Both the position numbers and the translations under genes were made by a program. From Bradyrhizobium valentinum (lineage in GTDB: Bacteria; Pseudomonadota; Alphaproteobacteria; Rhizobiales; Xanthobacteraceae): 54,388 nucleotides of DNA. Of this stretch, positions 42,619-51,386 are shown in pieces. The notes under the pieces are model-generated. The model ran no database searches and was not told the origin of the DNA. It saw only the letters and a list, made by a program, of their open reading frames with translations. Where the stretch lies: the NCBI RefSeq assembly GCF_001440405.1, contig NZ_LLXX01000177.1, positions 25,313 through 79,700 of the forward strand, in the 5' to 3' direction. Every line of letters begins with the position of its first letter. Within the stretch, counting starts at the first letter, position 1.

Positions 42619-43385
42619 GTTGCAGCCCCGACCTGCACGGGCTTCGTGGCTTTCGTATCGTAATCCGAGCTCACAATGATCGGCAGGATCATCCAACGTC
42701 CGTCGTTGCTACGCCAATCATAGGACAGGTCGGGATCGACCGACTCTACCCCATGCTGAATTCCCGGCGACATCACCAGCAAATCGCCGGGCTTCATGTA
42801 GGGATCGAGATATCCCTTTTCGGCTCCCGCGTTCGATCGCGCAAAGACGCCACCCTTTGAATAGTCCTTACCAAATTCTGACGCGGCAATGAGCGTCTGG
42901 ATTTGGGCGTGCTTGCCGACGGGGTCGATGTGTTCCGCTTGGTATCCACCGCCCCTGGGGTAGTGATGAATGTTGATACGCGCAATGAAACCGTCCGACG
43001 GCACATTGCCGAGAAATTCCGTTTCGGGAAACCCCGCCAGAAAATTTTTCATCAAGAATATCTCGGAGAAGAAGTCGAACTTGTCCTTATTATGCGGGTA
43101 CCAGCCATGGTAATAAAATGCATGCAGCTTCTGCTTGACGTGGGCCTTCGGATAATTGTCGTGCAGACGATGATAATCCGGACAATCATTGTGCAGCGGA
43201 TGCCAGCTCGCCTCTGATGTCAGCCCGACTTGAAACGCGGTATCTCGAAGTTGAAGAATGTGACGAGCGTCGTAAAACGCCGTTACAACGAACGCTTCTG
43301 GCGAGTTGATACGTTCCATGAACTCGTTCGTTCGCGAATAAACGAGATCCATGAAGTCTTGCCGCGAAATCTCATTGACGCGCAT
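42615..43385 (-). CDS. Fe(II)/2-oxoglutarate-dependent oxygenase-like protein
   Basis: The 256-aa protein carries the 2-histidine-1-carboxylate facial triad in the order expected: His152 and Asp154 in GGYQAEHIDPVGKHA, then His211 in VMSPGIQHGVES, and Arg230 in GRWMILPIIV as a likely 2-oxoglutarate ligand. The core beta-strands ARINIHHYPRGGG and KPGDLLVMSP also fit a double-stranded beta-helix. It should hydroxylate or desaturate a small molecule or sugar residue. It is in an operon with an FkbM methyltransferase, where hydroxylation followed by O-methylation is an attractive but unproven idea. I do not recognise a named subfamily. Confidence 0.7.
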   Translation of the reverse strand: MRVNEISRQDFMDLVYSRTNEFMERINSPEAFVVTAFYDARHILQLRDTAFQVGLTSEASWHPLHNDCPDYHRLHDNYPKAHVKQKLHAFYYHGWYPHNKDKFDFFSEIFLMKNFLAGFPETEFLGNVPSDGFIARINIHHYPRGGGYQAEHIDPVGKHAQIQTLIAASEFGKDYSKGGVFARSNAGAEKGYLDPYMKPGDLLVMSPGIQHGVESVDPDLSYDWRSNDGRWMILPIIVSSDYDTKATKPVQVGAAT

Positions 43386-43403
43386 AGATGCTTCTCCTTC
43401 TCA

Positions 43404-44432
43404 TCAGCCGCGTTCTTGGCCGGCGACAAATCTGGAATGTTGATGGGATTCGGCCTTGCCGCTCACGGGGTATATCGGATCCTGCTTGTTAGCCGTCAGT
43501 TCGGGCGTGATTGGCTCTGCCCGATGGATGCGACGGACCAAAGTGTAAGGCCGTCGCTTGGTCTCGGACAGAATGTTAGCAATGTAAATCCCGAGAACGC
43601 CCAAGATGAGCGTAATCAACCCGCCAAGGAACCAGATTGAAACAATCTGCGACGTAAAACCATCGACGCCAATACCGGAGGTGAAATACCGGGCGACGAA
43701 ATAGACGATTACGATGATCGACAAACTGAAGATTGAAATGCCGATGTACAAGATCAGGTAGAGCAGCCTCGTTGAAGTGGTCGTCAGAAATTTGATAGCC
43801 ATTTCAATACGCATGCGGAGCGAGTATGTAGTCGGCGAAAGCGTATGCTTTTGGATCGTAACGGGGACCTGGCGATAACCGGTCAGTTGCATCAAATGAA
43901 TCATCATGAACTCGTGGTCGAGATGACGAATGAGCGAACGAACATAGTCACGCGTCATCAGGCGAGCTACAACGGTATTTCGCGGAATTTTTTGATCGCT
44001 GATCGCATCGACGAAAGAGAAAAATATGGTGCCGGTAACTCGCTCGATGAAACCGCCACGCCGCGCCTCCTGGACGCCAAACACTACGTCGCAATCCTCC
44101 TTGATCAGTCGATCATAAAACGGGGTCACAAGTTCGGGCTCCTCCTCGAGATCGCTGTCGACCAGAAATACGAGGTCGCCAGTCGCATGAGCCAGACCCG
44201 TCATTAGTGCCTTGTGATGGCCAAAATTGCGCGCAAGATCAATCACCACCACCCGCGGGTCCGCCTTATGCAGCGCAAGCGCGCGAGCGAGACTGTCATC
44301 TGGCGAGCCATCGTTGACCATAATGAGTTCGATGTCGTCGGTGATGAGTTCGGCTGCCGCCAGCGCACGACGGCAAAATTCGTCGATCGTCGGCGCCGAA
44401 TGATACAGCGTTGTCACGATTGAAAGTCTCAC
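43404..44432 (-). CDS. GT2 polyprenyl-phosphate glycosyltransferase (GtrB/ArnC/DPM1-like)
   Basis: The 342-aa enzyme has the GT2 core: LSIVTTLYHSAPTIDEFCRR, LIMVNDGSPDDSLARALAL, DLARNFGHHKALMTGLAHAT and the DxD motif in LVDSDLEEEPELV. Two C-terminal membrane spans follow (LILYIGISIFSLSIIVIVYF and VSIWFLGGLITLILGVLGIY), the GtrB/ArnC architecture. It should make a polyprenyl-phosphate-linked sugar on the cytoplasmic face, providing the donor for GT-C enzymes such as those at 34084 and 37803. Start is GTG 44432. It leads the convergent minus-strand group containing the oxygenase and two methyltransferases. Confidence 0.88.
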   Translation of the reverse strand: MRLSIVTTLYHSAPTIDEFCRRALAAAELITDDIELIMVNDGSPDDSLARALALHKADPRVVVIDLARNFGHHKALMTGLAHATGDLVFLVDSDLEEEPELVTPFYDRLIKEDCDVVFGVQEARRGGFIERVTGTIFFSFVDAISDQKIPRNTVVARLMTRDYVRSLIRHLDHEFMMIHLMQLTGYRQVPVTIQKHTLSPTTYSLRMRIEMAIKFLTTTSTRLLYLILYIGISIFSLSIIVIVYFVARYFTSGIGVDGFTSQIVSIWFLGGLITLILGVLGIYIANILSETKRRPYTLVRRIHRAEPITPELTANKQDPIYPVSGKAESHQHSRFVAGQERG

Positions 44433-44679
44433 GCAGCGTCCTTGTCAGATATCGCGAGCGGTGGGGATGTGGTCGAAACTCACGGGCTGCGTGATGTAAC
44501 GCCGATTTCGAGGCGTCCGACCGACGTATCAAAGAACAGACGGCCGCGCCCCAACGGATGCCGGTGCATCCGTTGCATGGCTAGTTTAGGCGACCTCGGC
44601 CGGATGAATCAAGGGTTCCTCGCGGCAATCCGCATGCCGAAAGCCACACCACGCAGCGCCAATCCGTGCTACTTGGCGA

Positions 44680-47600
44680 TCAGGGAAAGATGAAGCCCTT
44701 GGCGTGCAAATTGGCTATTTCAATGCTGGTCGGAACTACGTTGACAAAGCCGCCCGTACCATCAAATCCATATTCGCCGATCCATTGGCTTTGCGCCTCT
44801 TGAACCAGCATCGCCAATTCGCCGCCATTCGCCCGAAGATCATCCAGCACCGTTGCCCCCAAGGCATTTGTGATCGCGCTGTGATTTGGCGCGAATACGA
44901 ACGTATCGTTGCCGGCAGCGAGGCCCGCATCAGCCGGCGCCCCGAGGCTTGGACCCAAAGTGATTTGTCCGATTGCCGGAAGCGGCGCGGAGTTCCTTGC
45001 GCCGTCGCCGTTCAGGTCCTGCTGGAAGGTCGTTTCGGCTGATTTCAGCACCGAGCTCGAGCCCGACATTGCCGGAATGAAAGACATGAAATTGCCGCTG
45101 CTATCGGTGGTCCACAGCGTATACAGATCAGCCCCGTTCGCTTTCCAGACGACTTGGTAACCACCCGAAATTTGTTCGCCCGCGATCGGCGCCCAGCCGG
45201 GGATCTGGCCCACAACGACAGCCGTGCCGCCATACTTCAACTGCGGGCCTGCGCCGGAGTTATAGAGATAATAATTGTCTCCGACCTGGGTCAGGCTGGT
45301 GGACCCGGCCGAATCGATCACGACGTTGGGGATTCCGATCAGGCCATCGCCGTTCAGATCCTGCTGGAAGGTAGTCTCGGCTGCCTTCAGCACCGAGCTC
45401 GAGCCCGACATTGCCGGAATGAAAGACATGAAATTGCCGCTGCTATCGGTGGTCCACAGCGTATACAGATCAGCCCCGTTCGCTTTCCAGACGACTTGGT
45501 AACCACCCGAAATTTGTTCGCCCGCGATCGGCGCCCAGCCGGGGATCTGGCCCACAACGACAGCCGCGCCGCCATACTTCAACTGCGGGCCCGCGCCAGA
45601 GTTGTAAAGATAATAGTTGTCTCCGACCTGGGTCAGGCTGGTGGACCCGGCCGAATCGATCACGACGTTGGGGATTCCGATCAGGCCATCGCCGTTTAGA
45701 TCCTGCTGGAAGGTAGTCTCGGCTGCCTTCAGCACCGAGCTGGATCCCGACATCGCCGGAATGAATGAGACGAAATTGCCGCCGCTGTCGGCGGTCCACA
45801 GCGTATACAGATCAGCCCCGTTCGCCTTCCAGACGACCTGGTAACCACCCGAGATTTGTTCTCCCGCGATCGGAGCCCAGCCGGAGATCTGGCCCACAAC
45901 AACAGCGGTGCCGCCATACTTCAACTGCGGAGCCGCGCCAGAGTTATAGAGATAATAGTTGCTGCCGACCTGGGTCAGACTGGTCACACCGGCCGACTCG
46001 ATCACGACGCTGGGGATTCCGATCACGCCGTCGCTGTTCAAGTCTTGCTGGAAGGTCGTTTCGGCGGATTCCAGCACCGAGTTCGATCCCGACATCGCGG
46101 AAATGAACGAGACGAAGTTGCCGCTGCTATCGGTGGTCCAGATCGTGTACTGATCGGCGCCGTTGGCCTTCCAGATAACCTGATAACCGCCGGAAATCTG
46201 CTCTGCCGCAATCGGCGCCCAGCCAGGAATCTGGCCCGCAACAACCACCGTTCCGTTATATTTCAGTTGCGGGCCCGCGCCAGAGTTGTAGAGGAAATAG
46301 TTGCTTCCAACCTGTGTCAGGCTGGTCACACCGGCCGACTCGATCACGATCGGGCCGACAATGATCCCGAGCAGATCGGCGGCATTGATCGTGACGTTGC
46401 CCAAAATATCGATCGCAAAATCGGCGACCATGTCTCCGTTGGTATCGCCCTGAAGCGTGGTGACGCCGAGCGAACTGTTGTAGAAGTAGTTGAGCTGTCC
46501 GGCGGAGCCGTTGAAGCCCGCAGTCGCGATGAAGCTGAAGAGGTCAACTCCGACCGTACCACTGATCGCATCGATGCCGCTGAGGTCGATGTCGTCGGTG
46601 CCCGTCGTGAAATCTGCAATCCAGTCATGCTGGCTGCTCGCAGCCGAGCTGTCGCCAAATGCAAACGCGAATGTGTCGGCGCCGGCGCCGCCAGTCAGAT
46701 TGTCCTTGCCGGTGCCACCGATCAGCCTGTCGATTCCACCGCCGCCAGTCAGCGTATCGGCGCCGCCGCCGCCGGACAGTGTGCAACTTGAATCGTTTGC
46801 GATCAGCTTGTCATTGCCGCTGCCGCCAATGGCTTTCTCGATGACCGCGCTGAGTGCGATCCCGATATTGTTGGCGAGGCTGCCGACCGAGGAAAAGGCG
46901 CCCGCGTGCAGGTCGATGGTCTGCGCCCCCGAATAGCCGGAGCAATCGAGCGTGTCGTTGCCGCCGCTGTCATAGATGGTCAGCGCCGGCGCCGAGGTGT
47001 AGTTGCCGAAATTGAAGACCGCGCCGGCATTGCTGTTGAAGCCATAGACGGTGTCGCCGGTTCGCGTCGAGGTCGCCGCGCCGTACATCGAAGCCACGGC
47101 GTAGATGTCCGCCATCTGCGGCGTGACCACGTAGCGGTACGAACTCCCGGAATAATTGGGCTCCGAGAAATACGACATGATGGAGTATTGCCAAGTGTCG
47201 TTGGCATAGGTCGCATTGGTCGAATACGACGCGCTGCCGTTGTACGGCCCTTGGTGGCCGAGGCCGAGCGCATGTCCGATTTCGTGGATGTAGGTCTGGT
47301 AGGCGTAGCTATCGATGCCGGTCTTGCCGTCGTTCGCGCCGCCGTCGGTGGTGACCCAGTCGGAGCTGATGACGATGTTCATCGACGCGATTGCGCCCGA
47401 GCCGTACCAGCTCCCGCTCGCATAGGCCTGCATCGAACCGGAATTGCTGAACGTGATATTCGCCGTGCCGGACGTTTGGACGAAAGTGATGTTGGCGACG
47501 TCAGACCACGCCTGCAGCGCCGACTGCGCAAGGAACTTCTCGGCCGCGTTCAGCGCATTGATGTTGTAGGTGATGGTATTGGAAGCCCAATGATGGGCGA

Positions 47601-47844
47601 CGGTGTTGTTGTATTGCCAAAAGCCGTTGACGAGGTAGTCGGCCAGCGTTGCGATCGACGCAACCGGCTTCGCAGCGCTCGTAACCACCGTGGTCACGGT
47701 ATCGGCCGCCAGGGCGTAAGGTTCGCCTTCATCGACGAAGAGCGTTTCGTTCATCCCCTCGTGCGCCTCAACAGGCGCGCCGCTGCCGGCGTCCGGCGCC
47801 GCAAATGCCCAGGCGTCATCGAATTGCAAATCGTTCTTCCTCAT
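44680..47844 (-). CDS. Serralysin-type secreted metalloprotease with RTX and four W_rich repeats
   Basis: The 1054-aa protein has the metzincin zinc motif HEIGHALGLGH (His187, Glu188, His191, His197) with the Met-turn in YSIMSYF (Met223), diagnostic of peptidase family M10B. RTX-like nonapeptides follow near residues 338-395 (GGSGNDKLIAND, GGGGADTLTGGGGIDRLIGG, TGKDNLTGGAGADTFAF). Four 114-residue repeats begin near residue 499; their W-rich, QDLNGDGxIG-ending form resembles the W_rich_C domain (PF07483). There is no N-terminal Sec signal, so type I secretion by a C-terminal signal is expected; no secretion genes are nearby. ATG 47844 is used rather than a more upstream frame start. It degrades extracellular proteins, by family. 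Confidence 0.9.
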   Translation of the reverse strand: MRKNDLQFDDAWAFAAPDAGSGAPVEAHEGMNETLFVDEGEPYALAADTVTTVVTSAAKPVASIATLADYLVNGFWQYNNTVAHHWASNTITYNINALNAAEKFLAQSALQAWSDVANITFVQTSGTANITFSNSGSMQAYASGSWYGSGAIASMNIVISSDWVTTDGGANDGKTGIDSYAYQTYIHEIGHALGLGHQGPYNGSASYSTNATYANDTWQYSIMSYFSEPNYSGSSYRYVVTPQMADIYAVASMYGAATSTRTGDTVYGFNSNAGAVFNFGNYTSAPALTIYDSGGNDTLDCSGYSGAQTIDLHAGAFSSVGSLANNIGIALSAVIEKAIGGSGNDKLIANDSSCTLSGGGGADTLTGGGGIDRLIGGTGKDNLTGGAGADTFAFAFGDSSAASSQHDWIADFTTGTDDIDLSGIDAISGTVGVDLFSFIATAGFNGSAGQLNYFYNSSLGVTTLQGDTNGDMVADFAIDILGNVTINAADLLGIIVGPIVIESAGVTSLTQVGSNYFLYNSGAGPQLKYNGTVVVAGQIPGWAPIAAEQISGGYQVIWKANGADQYTIWTTDSSGNFVSFISAMSGSNSVLESAETTFQQDLNSDGVIGIPSVVIESAGVTSLTQVGSNYYLYNSGAAPQLKYGGTAVVVGQISGWAPIAGEQISGGYQVVWKANGADLYTLWTADSGGNFVSFIPAMSGSSSVLKAAETTFQQDLNGDGLIGIPNVVIDSAGSTSLTQVGDNYYLYNSGAGPQLKYGGAAVVVGQIPGWAPIAGEQISGGYQVVWKANGADLYTLWTTDSSGNFMSFIPAMSGSSSVLKAAETTFQQDLNGDGLIGIPNVVIDSAGSTSLTQVGDNYYLYNSGAGPQLKYGGTAVVVGQIPGWAPIAGEQISGGYQVVWKANGADLYTLWTTDSSGNFMSFIPAMSGSSSVLKSAETTFQQDLNGDGARNSAPLPAIGQITLGPSLGAPADAGLAAGNDTFVFAPNHSAITNALGATVLDDLRANGGELAMLVQEAQSQWIGEYGFDGTGGFVNVVPTSIEIANLHAKGFIFP
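44982..46349 (-). repeat. Four tandem 342-bp repeats inside the metalloprotease gene
   Basis: The landmark GA[CA]TCGATCAC recurs at 46337, 45995, 45653 and 45311, each exactly 342 bases apart, so there are four units of 114 codons. Bases around 45045-45214 and 45387-45556 are identical to each other by eye over about 170 bases, whereas the first (highest-coordinate) unit is more diverged. The frame is preserved through all units. The last unit is altered at its end, where the GDGxIGIP motif becomes GDGARN. Confidence 0.9.
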
Positions 47845-48188
47845 CGATCGGGGCCTATCAGCAGGTCGCTCGGTTGCGAGAGAATCGTAAAAGCACACGG
47901 GAAACTAGAATCGCGCCTATTAACGCTTGTTTACCAGCCGCGCTAATTGCGCACTTGCTTTACGGCGCATTACGGCGAAAAGCAGAATCCTCAGCGCCAG
48001 TGCGTAGTCTTGCGGGGTCGGATTTCGGCCGCGCCGGGCTTCCGATCCAAACGGCACCTCGCCTTGCCGCCCATGCGAACCGACGCCGTACGCAGAACGA
48101 GGAGTTGGAAATCGGCGCCAGATCGTTATTGTTTCAGGTCAGATCGGTCTGCCGTCCCACGCGAAAATCCAAAAAACAAGGTCTTTCA
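47845..48188. other. 344-base divergent intergenic region
   Basis: No gene is visible. Weak frames through this region are continuous with the CoA-transferase frame but lack family content before 48189. Promoters for the metalloprotease (minus) and the CoA-transferase (plus) are expected. I see no clear operator or hairpin. Confidence 0.5.
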
Positions 48189-49382
48189 ATGCCTTTCCCC
48201 CCCGCTTCGCAGGCCCTGTCCCGCTTCACAGTGCTCGATCTGACCCGCGTTCGCTCCGGGCCCACCTGTGTGCGGCAACTGGCGGATTGGGGCGCCAACG
48301 TCATCAAGATCGACGCGCTACTGGAAGACGGTGGCGGCGAGCAGCCGGGCGGACCGCGCCAGGGCTCGGATTTCCAGAATTTGCATCGCAACAAACGGGC
48401 GATGACGCTGAACCTGAAGGATCCGAAGGGCCTGGAAGTGTTCAAGCGCCTCGCCGAGCAGGCCGACGTCGTGGTCGAGAATTTTCGTCCCGACGTGAAA
48501 GCAAAACTCGGCATCGACTATGAGAGCCTGCGCAAGATCAACCCGCGCATCGTCTATGGCAGCATCTCCGGCTTCGGCCAAGACGGCCCCTATCACAAGC
48601 GGCCGGGCTTCGATCAGATCGCGCAGGGTATGGGCGGGCTGATGTCGATCACCGGCGCGCCCGGCCAGGGCCCGATGCGGGTCGGCATCCCTGTCGCCGA
48701 CCTCACCGCCGGGCTGTTCTGCGCGCTTGGCATCCTCACCGCGCTGCTGGAGCGCGACGTCTCCGGCGAGGGCCAATGGGTGCAGACCTCGCTATTGCAG
48801 GCGCAGATCTTCATGCTGGATTTCCAGGCCTCGCGCTGGCTGATGGAAAAGGACGTCGCCAAGCAGGCCGGCAACAACCATCCGACCTCGATCCCGACCG
48901 GCGTGTTCAAGACCTCCGACGGCTACATCAACGTCGCCACGACGGGCGGGCGGATCTGGGAGCGTTGCGCGCAGGCGATCGGCGCGCCCGAACTCGTCAC
49001 CAACCCCGATTACGCCACCGCGCCCGCGCGCTCGAAGAACCGCGACGCGCTGAACGAAGCGATCGGCAAGCTCACCGAAAAGAAATCGACGGAAACCTGG
49101 GTCAGGGAATTGAACGAGGCCGGCGTGCCCTGCGGCCCGATCTATTCGATCGACCAGATGTTCGACGACGCCCAGGTCAAGCATCTCGGCATCGCGCAAC
49201 ACGTGCCGAATGACGAGAACCGCCACATCCAGCTCGTCGGACAGCCGGTGACGCTATCGCGCACGCCGAGCAGCATGGCCGCACGCCCGCCGGAATTTGG
49301 CGAGCAGACCGAAGAGGTGCTGGCCGAGTTCGGCTTCGGCAAGGACGAGATCGCGGAGTTGCGCCAGCGCAAGGTGGTATGA
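48189..49382 (+). CDS. Family III CoA-transferase (CaiB/BaiF type)
   Basis: The 397-aa enzyme has the family III signatures FTVLDLTRVRSGPTCVRQLA, WGANVIKIDALLEDGG, DVVVENFRPDVKAKLGIDYE and YGSISGFGQDGPYHKRPGFD. The catalytic aspartate is probably Asp171 in GIPVADLTAGLF. It transfers CoA between a CoA thioester and a free carboxylate (formyl-CoA, carnitine, succinyl or aromatic acids in known members). ATG 48189 is used because the conserved sequence begins soon after; a longer frame from 47805 crosses the intergenic region. A GntR regulator and a TRAP importer follow, suggesting a carboxylic-acid catabolic role. Confidence 0.92.
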   Translation: MPFPPASQALSRFTVLDLTRVRSGPTCVRQLADWGANVIKIDALLEDGGGEQPGGPRQGSDFQNLHRNKRAMTLNLKDPKGLEVFKRLAEQADVVVENFRPDVKAKLGIDYESLRKINPRIVYGSISGFGQDGPYHKRPGFDQIAQGMGGLMSITGAPGQGPMRVGIPVADLTAGLFCALGILTALLERDVSGEGQWVQTSLLQAQIFMLDFQASRWLMEKDVAKQAGNNHPTSIPTGVFKTSDGYINVATTGGRIWERCAQAIGAPELVTNPDYATAPARSKNRDALNEAIGKLTEKKSTETWVRELNEAGVPCGPIYSIDQMFDDAQVKHLGIAQHVPNDENRHIQLVGQPVTLSRTPSSMAARPPEFGEQTEEVLAEFGFGKDEIAELRQRKVV

Positions 49383-49393
49383 TTCCATAGCGC

Positions 49394-49478
49394 CGTCATT
49401 GCGAGGAGCGAAAGCGACGAAGCAATCCATCTTTCTTTGTGCCGTACGATGGATTGCTTCGCTTCGCTCGCAATGACG
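49394..49478. repeat. Extragenic palindromic element (REP-type)
   Basis: CGTCATTGCGAG at 49394-49405 pairs with CTCGCAATGACG at 49467-49478, and GAAGCAATCCAT at 49419-49430 pairs with ATGGATTGCTTC at 49449-49460. The unit forms one long hairpin with an internal bulge. It lies between the convergent CoA-transferase and GntR genes and could terminate both. This repeat form is widespread in Bradyrhizobium-type genomes. Confidence 0.85.
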
Positions 49479-49499
49479 CCGTGAGAGCTACGATCGCCC

Positions 49500-50174
49500 C
49501 TACTTCTGCGCCGCCGTTGCGAGCGCGTGCTCGACACAATTATTCAAATGCGCGCGCAGCGTTTCGGTTGCGGTCGCGGCGTCGCGCTTCAATGCGCTGT
49601 CGAGCAGCGCCTTGTGCTGGGCAGCGGGCTCGCTGCCGCGGTAGCTGAAGGCGATCATCTGGTAACGGAAATATTTGTCGAACACCAAGGCATGGGTCTC
49701 CATCAGCGTGCGCGAACCGCAATTGGAGATCAGGGCCTGATGGAATTCGCCGTCATAGCGCTTCCACTGCTCGAGCTCACCGAGGCCGGTTTCCATCAGC
49801 CGCTCGGTTGACGCCAGCTTGTGATGGGCGGAGACGACGCGCCCTTCCCACTCGACATCGGCATTGGCGAACGACACGCCCATCGCGTGCGCCTCCAGCA
49901 GCAGCCGCAGCTCAGCAAGCTCCCGGAGGTTTTCGGCCGAGATCGATGCCACCTCGAAGCCCCGCCTGCCCTCGGCCAGCACAAAACCCTCCGCGGCGAG
50001 CCGGTTGAGGATTTCGCGCAGCGTCGAGACGCTGACGCCGTAATCCTCCTTGAGGCCTTCAAGCCTAAGCTTCTGTCCCGGGCGGAGCCGGCCGAACACG
50101 ATGTCGGTGCGGATGCGGCGATAGCCGTCATCGCCGACCGCCTCCTGCTCTTCCGTTCGCTCGACCAGTGTCAT
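49500..50174 (-). CDS. GntR/FadR (FCD domain) transcriptional regulator
   Basis: The 224-aa protein has an N-terminal winged helix (YRRIRTDIVFGRLRPGQKLR, LEGLKEDYGVSVSTLREILN, RLAAEGFVLAEGRRGFEVAS) and a C-terminal FCD effector domain: ELAELRLLLEAHAMGVSFAN, FHQALISNCGSRTLMETHAL and the metal-ligand histidines in AQHKALLDSALKRD and LRAHLNNCVEHAL. FCD ligands are usually carboxylic acids. ATG 50174 is preferred; a longer frame reaching 50231 adds a non-conserved leader. It is divergent from the TRAP operon, whose leader at 50248-50266 may hold its operator. Confidence 0.92.
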   Translation of the reverse strand: MTLVERTEEQEAVGDDGYRRIRTDIVFGRLRPGQKLRLEGLKEDYGVSVSTLREILNRLAAEGFVLAEGRRGFEVASISAENLRELAELRLLLEAHAMGVSFANADVEWEGRVVSAHHKLASTERLMETGLGELEQWKRYDGEFHQALISNCGSRTLMETHALVFDKYFRYQMIAFSYRGSEPAAQHKALLDSALKRDAATATETLRAHLNNCVEHALATAAQK

Positions 50175-50247
50175 TGCCCATCCATGCGCGAGGCATCGAT
50201 CCGACGTGCCATGCCGGTCGATTCCCCTCAAGTCACATCTTTCATCC

Positions 50248-50266
50248 TATAGAATATATTTTCCTA
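50248..50266. promoter_or_regulatory. AT-rich imperfect palindrome, candidate GntR operator or promoter
   Basis: TATAGAATATATTTTCCTA is a sharply AT-rich segment in a GC-rich neighbourhood, with imperfect symmetry (TATAGAATAT against ATATTTTCCTA read in reverse complement). It lies 74 bases upstream of the regulator start and about 100 upstream of dctP. It could serve as a -10 region, an operator or both. Confidence 0.3.
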
Positions 50267-50367
50267 TGATGATTCATAAATTATACTTTGACTTTGGTTT
50301 CGTCATATGAATACTCCGCCCCACCGCGACGTCCAGAAGATCGCGAACCAACGGGGGAGAAACCGCC

Positions 50368-51381
50368 ATGCGGATCGGATTGCTGTGCGCTGCTGCTGCT
50401 GTAAGCCTTTGCGCACTTGTGGGGACACCGGCTGCCGCCCAGGTCCACGAACGCACCATCCGCTGGGGCCACCTCAACAACACCGACCACCCGATCAGCT
50501 TTGGCGTGAAAAAATTCGCAGAGGTGCTGGCGGCCAAGAGCGGCGGCAAGCTGAAGATCCGCGAATTTCCGGCTTCCCAGCTCGGCAACGAGATGCAGCA
50601 GCAATCGGCGGTGCGTGGCGGCACGCAGGAAATCCTGTCGGCGTCGACGACATCGCTCGCGAGCGTCGTCAAGGATCTCGGCCTGTTCGACTTCCCCTTC
50701 ATCGTCAGCACGTTCGAGCAGGCCGAGGCGCTGGCCCAGGGCGCGTTCGGCAAGGCAATGCTCGAGACGCTGCCGGAGAAGGAGCTGATCGGTCTCGGCT
50801 ACTGGGGGCTCGGCTTCCGCAACGCCACCAACAGCAGCCGCCCGATCGCAAAGGTCGAGGATTTCTCCGGCCTCAAGCTGCGCGTGATCCCAAACCCGGT
50901 CTATCTCGAAACCTTCAAGGCCTTGAAGGCGAACCCGGTGCCGATGGCGTTCGGCGAATTGTACACGGCGCTGGAAAACAAGACGGTCGACGGCCAGGAA
51001 AATCCCTACAGCGTCATCCTGTCCAACAAGTTCTACGAGGTGCAGAAGTACGTCTCGGCCACCAACCACACCTTCACCCAGAACGTCATCATCGTCAGCA
51101 AGAAGTTCTGGGACGGCCTGTCGGCGGAAGAGCAGAAGATGCTGCGCGACAGTTTTGCCGAGACGCGCGAATACCAGCGCGACCAGACCAAGCTCGCCGC
51201 GGACAAAGCGCTAGGTGAACTGAAAGCCAAGGGCATGCAGTTCAACGAGATCGCGCCAGCCGAATACGCCCGCATGCAGGACGCCACCAAGCCGGTCGTC
51301 GAAAAATTCTCGGCCGAATATGATCCTGCGCGCGTAAAACTCTTCACCAGCGAGCTGGCGCGCATCCGCGGCGCCAAGTAA
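50368..51381 (+). CDS. TRAP transporter substrate-binding protein (DctP family)
   Basis: The 337-aa protein has a signal peptide (MRIGLLCAAAAVSLCALVGT, cleaved after PAAAQ) and the DctP fold. IRWGHLNNTDHPISFGVKKF opens domain 1, IREFPASQLGNEMQQQSAVR follows, and LRVIPNPVYLETFKALKANP carries the arginine (LKLRV) that clamps the carboxylate of TRAP ligands. FGELYTALENKTVDGQENPY is the family signature. It captures an organic acid in the periplasm for the DctQM channel immediately downstream. Confidence 0.94.
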   Translation: MRIGLLCAAAAVSLCALVGTPAAAQVHERTIRWGHLNNTDHPISFGVKKFAEVLAAKSGGKLKIREFPASQLGNEMQQQSAVRGGTQEILSASTTSLASVVKDLGLFDFPFIVSTFEQAEALAQGAFGKAMLETLPEKELIGLGYWGLGFRNATNSSRPIAKVEDFSGLKLRVIPNPVYLETFKALKANPVPMAFGELYTALENKTVDGQENPYSVILSNKFYEVQKYVSATNHTFTQNVIIVSKKFWDGLSAEEQKMLRDSFAETREYQRDQTKLAADKALGELKAKGMQFNEIAPAEYARMQDATKPVVEKFSAEYDPARVKLFTSELARIRGAK

Positions 51382-51386
51382 GCGTC

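Noticed and set aside
41539..42663. A 374-codon plus-strand frame opposite the FkbM and methyltransferase genes
   Set aside because: No recognisable domain, and both minus-strand genes have strong motifs and ordered starts.
11595..44432. An integrative element with integrase, tRNA or att repeats
   Set aside because: No integrase, transposase or tRNA gene was recognised and no flanking direct repeat was seen.
44982..46349. CRISPR-like periodicity
   Set aside because: The 342-bp period has no unique spacers and stays in frame within a protease gene.
45154..46791. Repeated plus-strand frames opposite the metalloprotease repeats
   Set aside because: They are antisense images of the 342-bp repeats and repeat only because the coding strand does.
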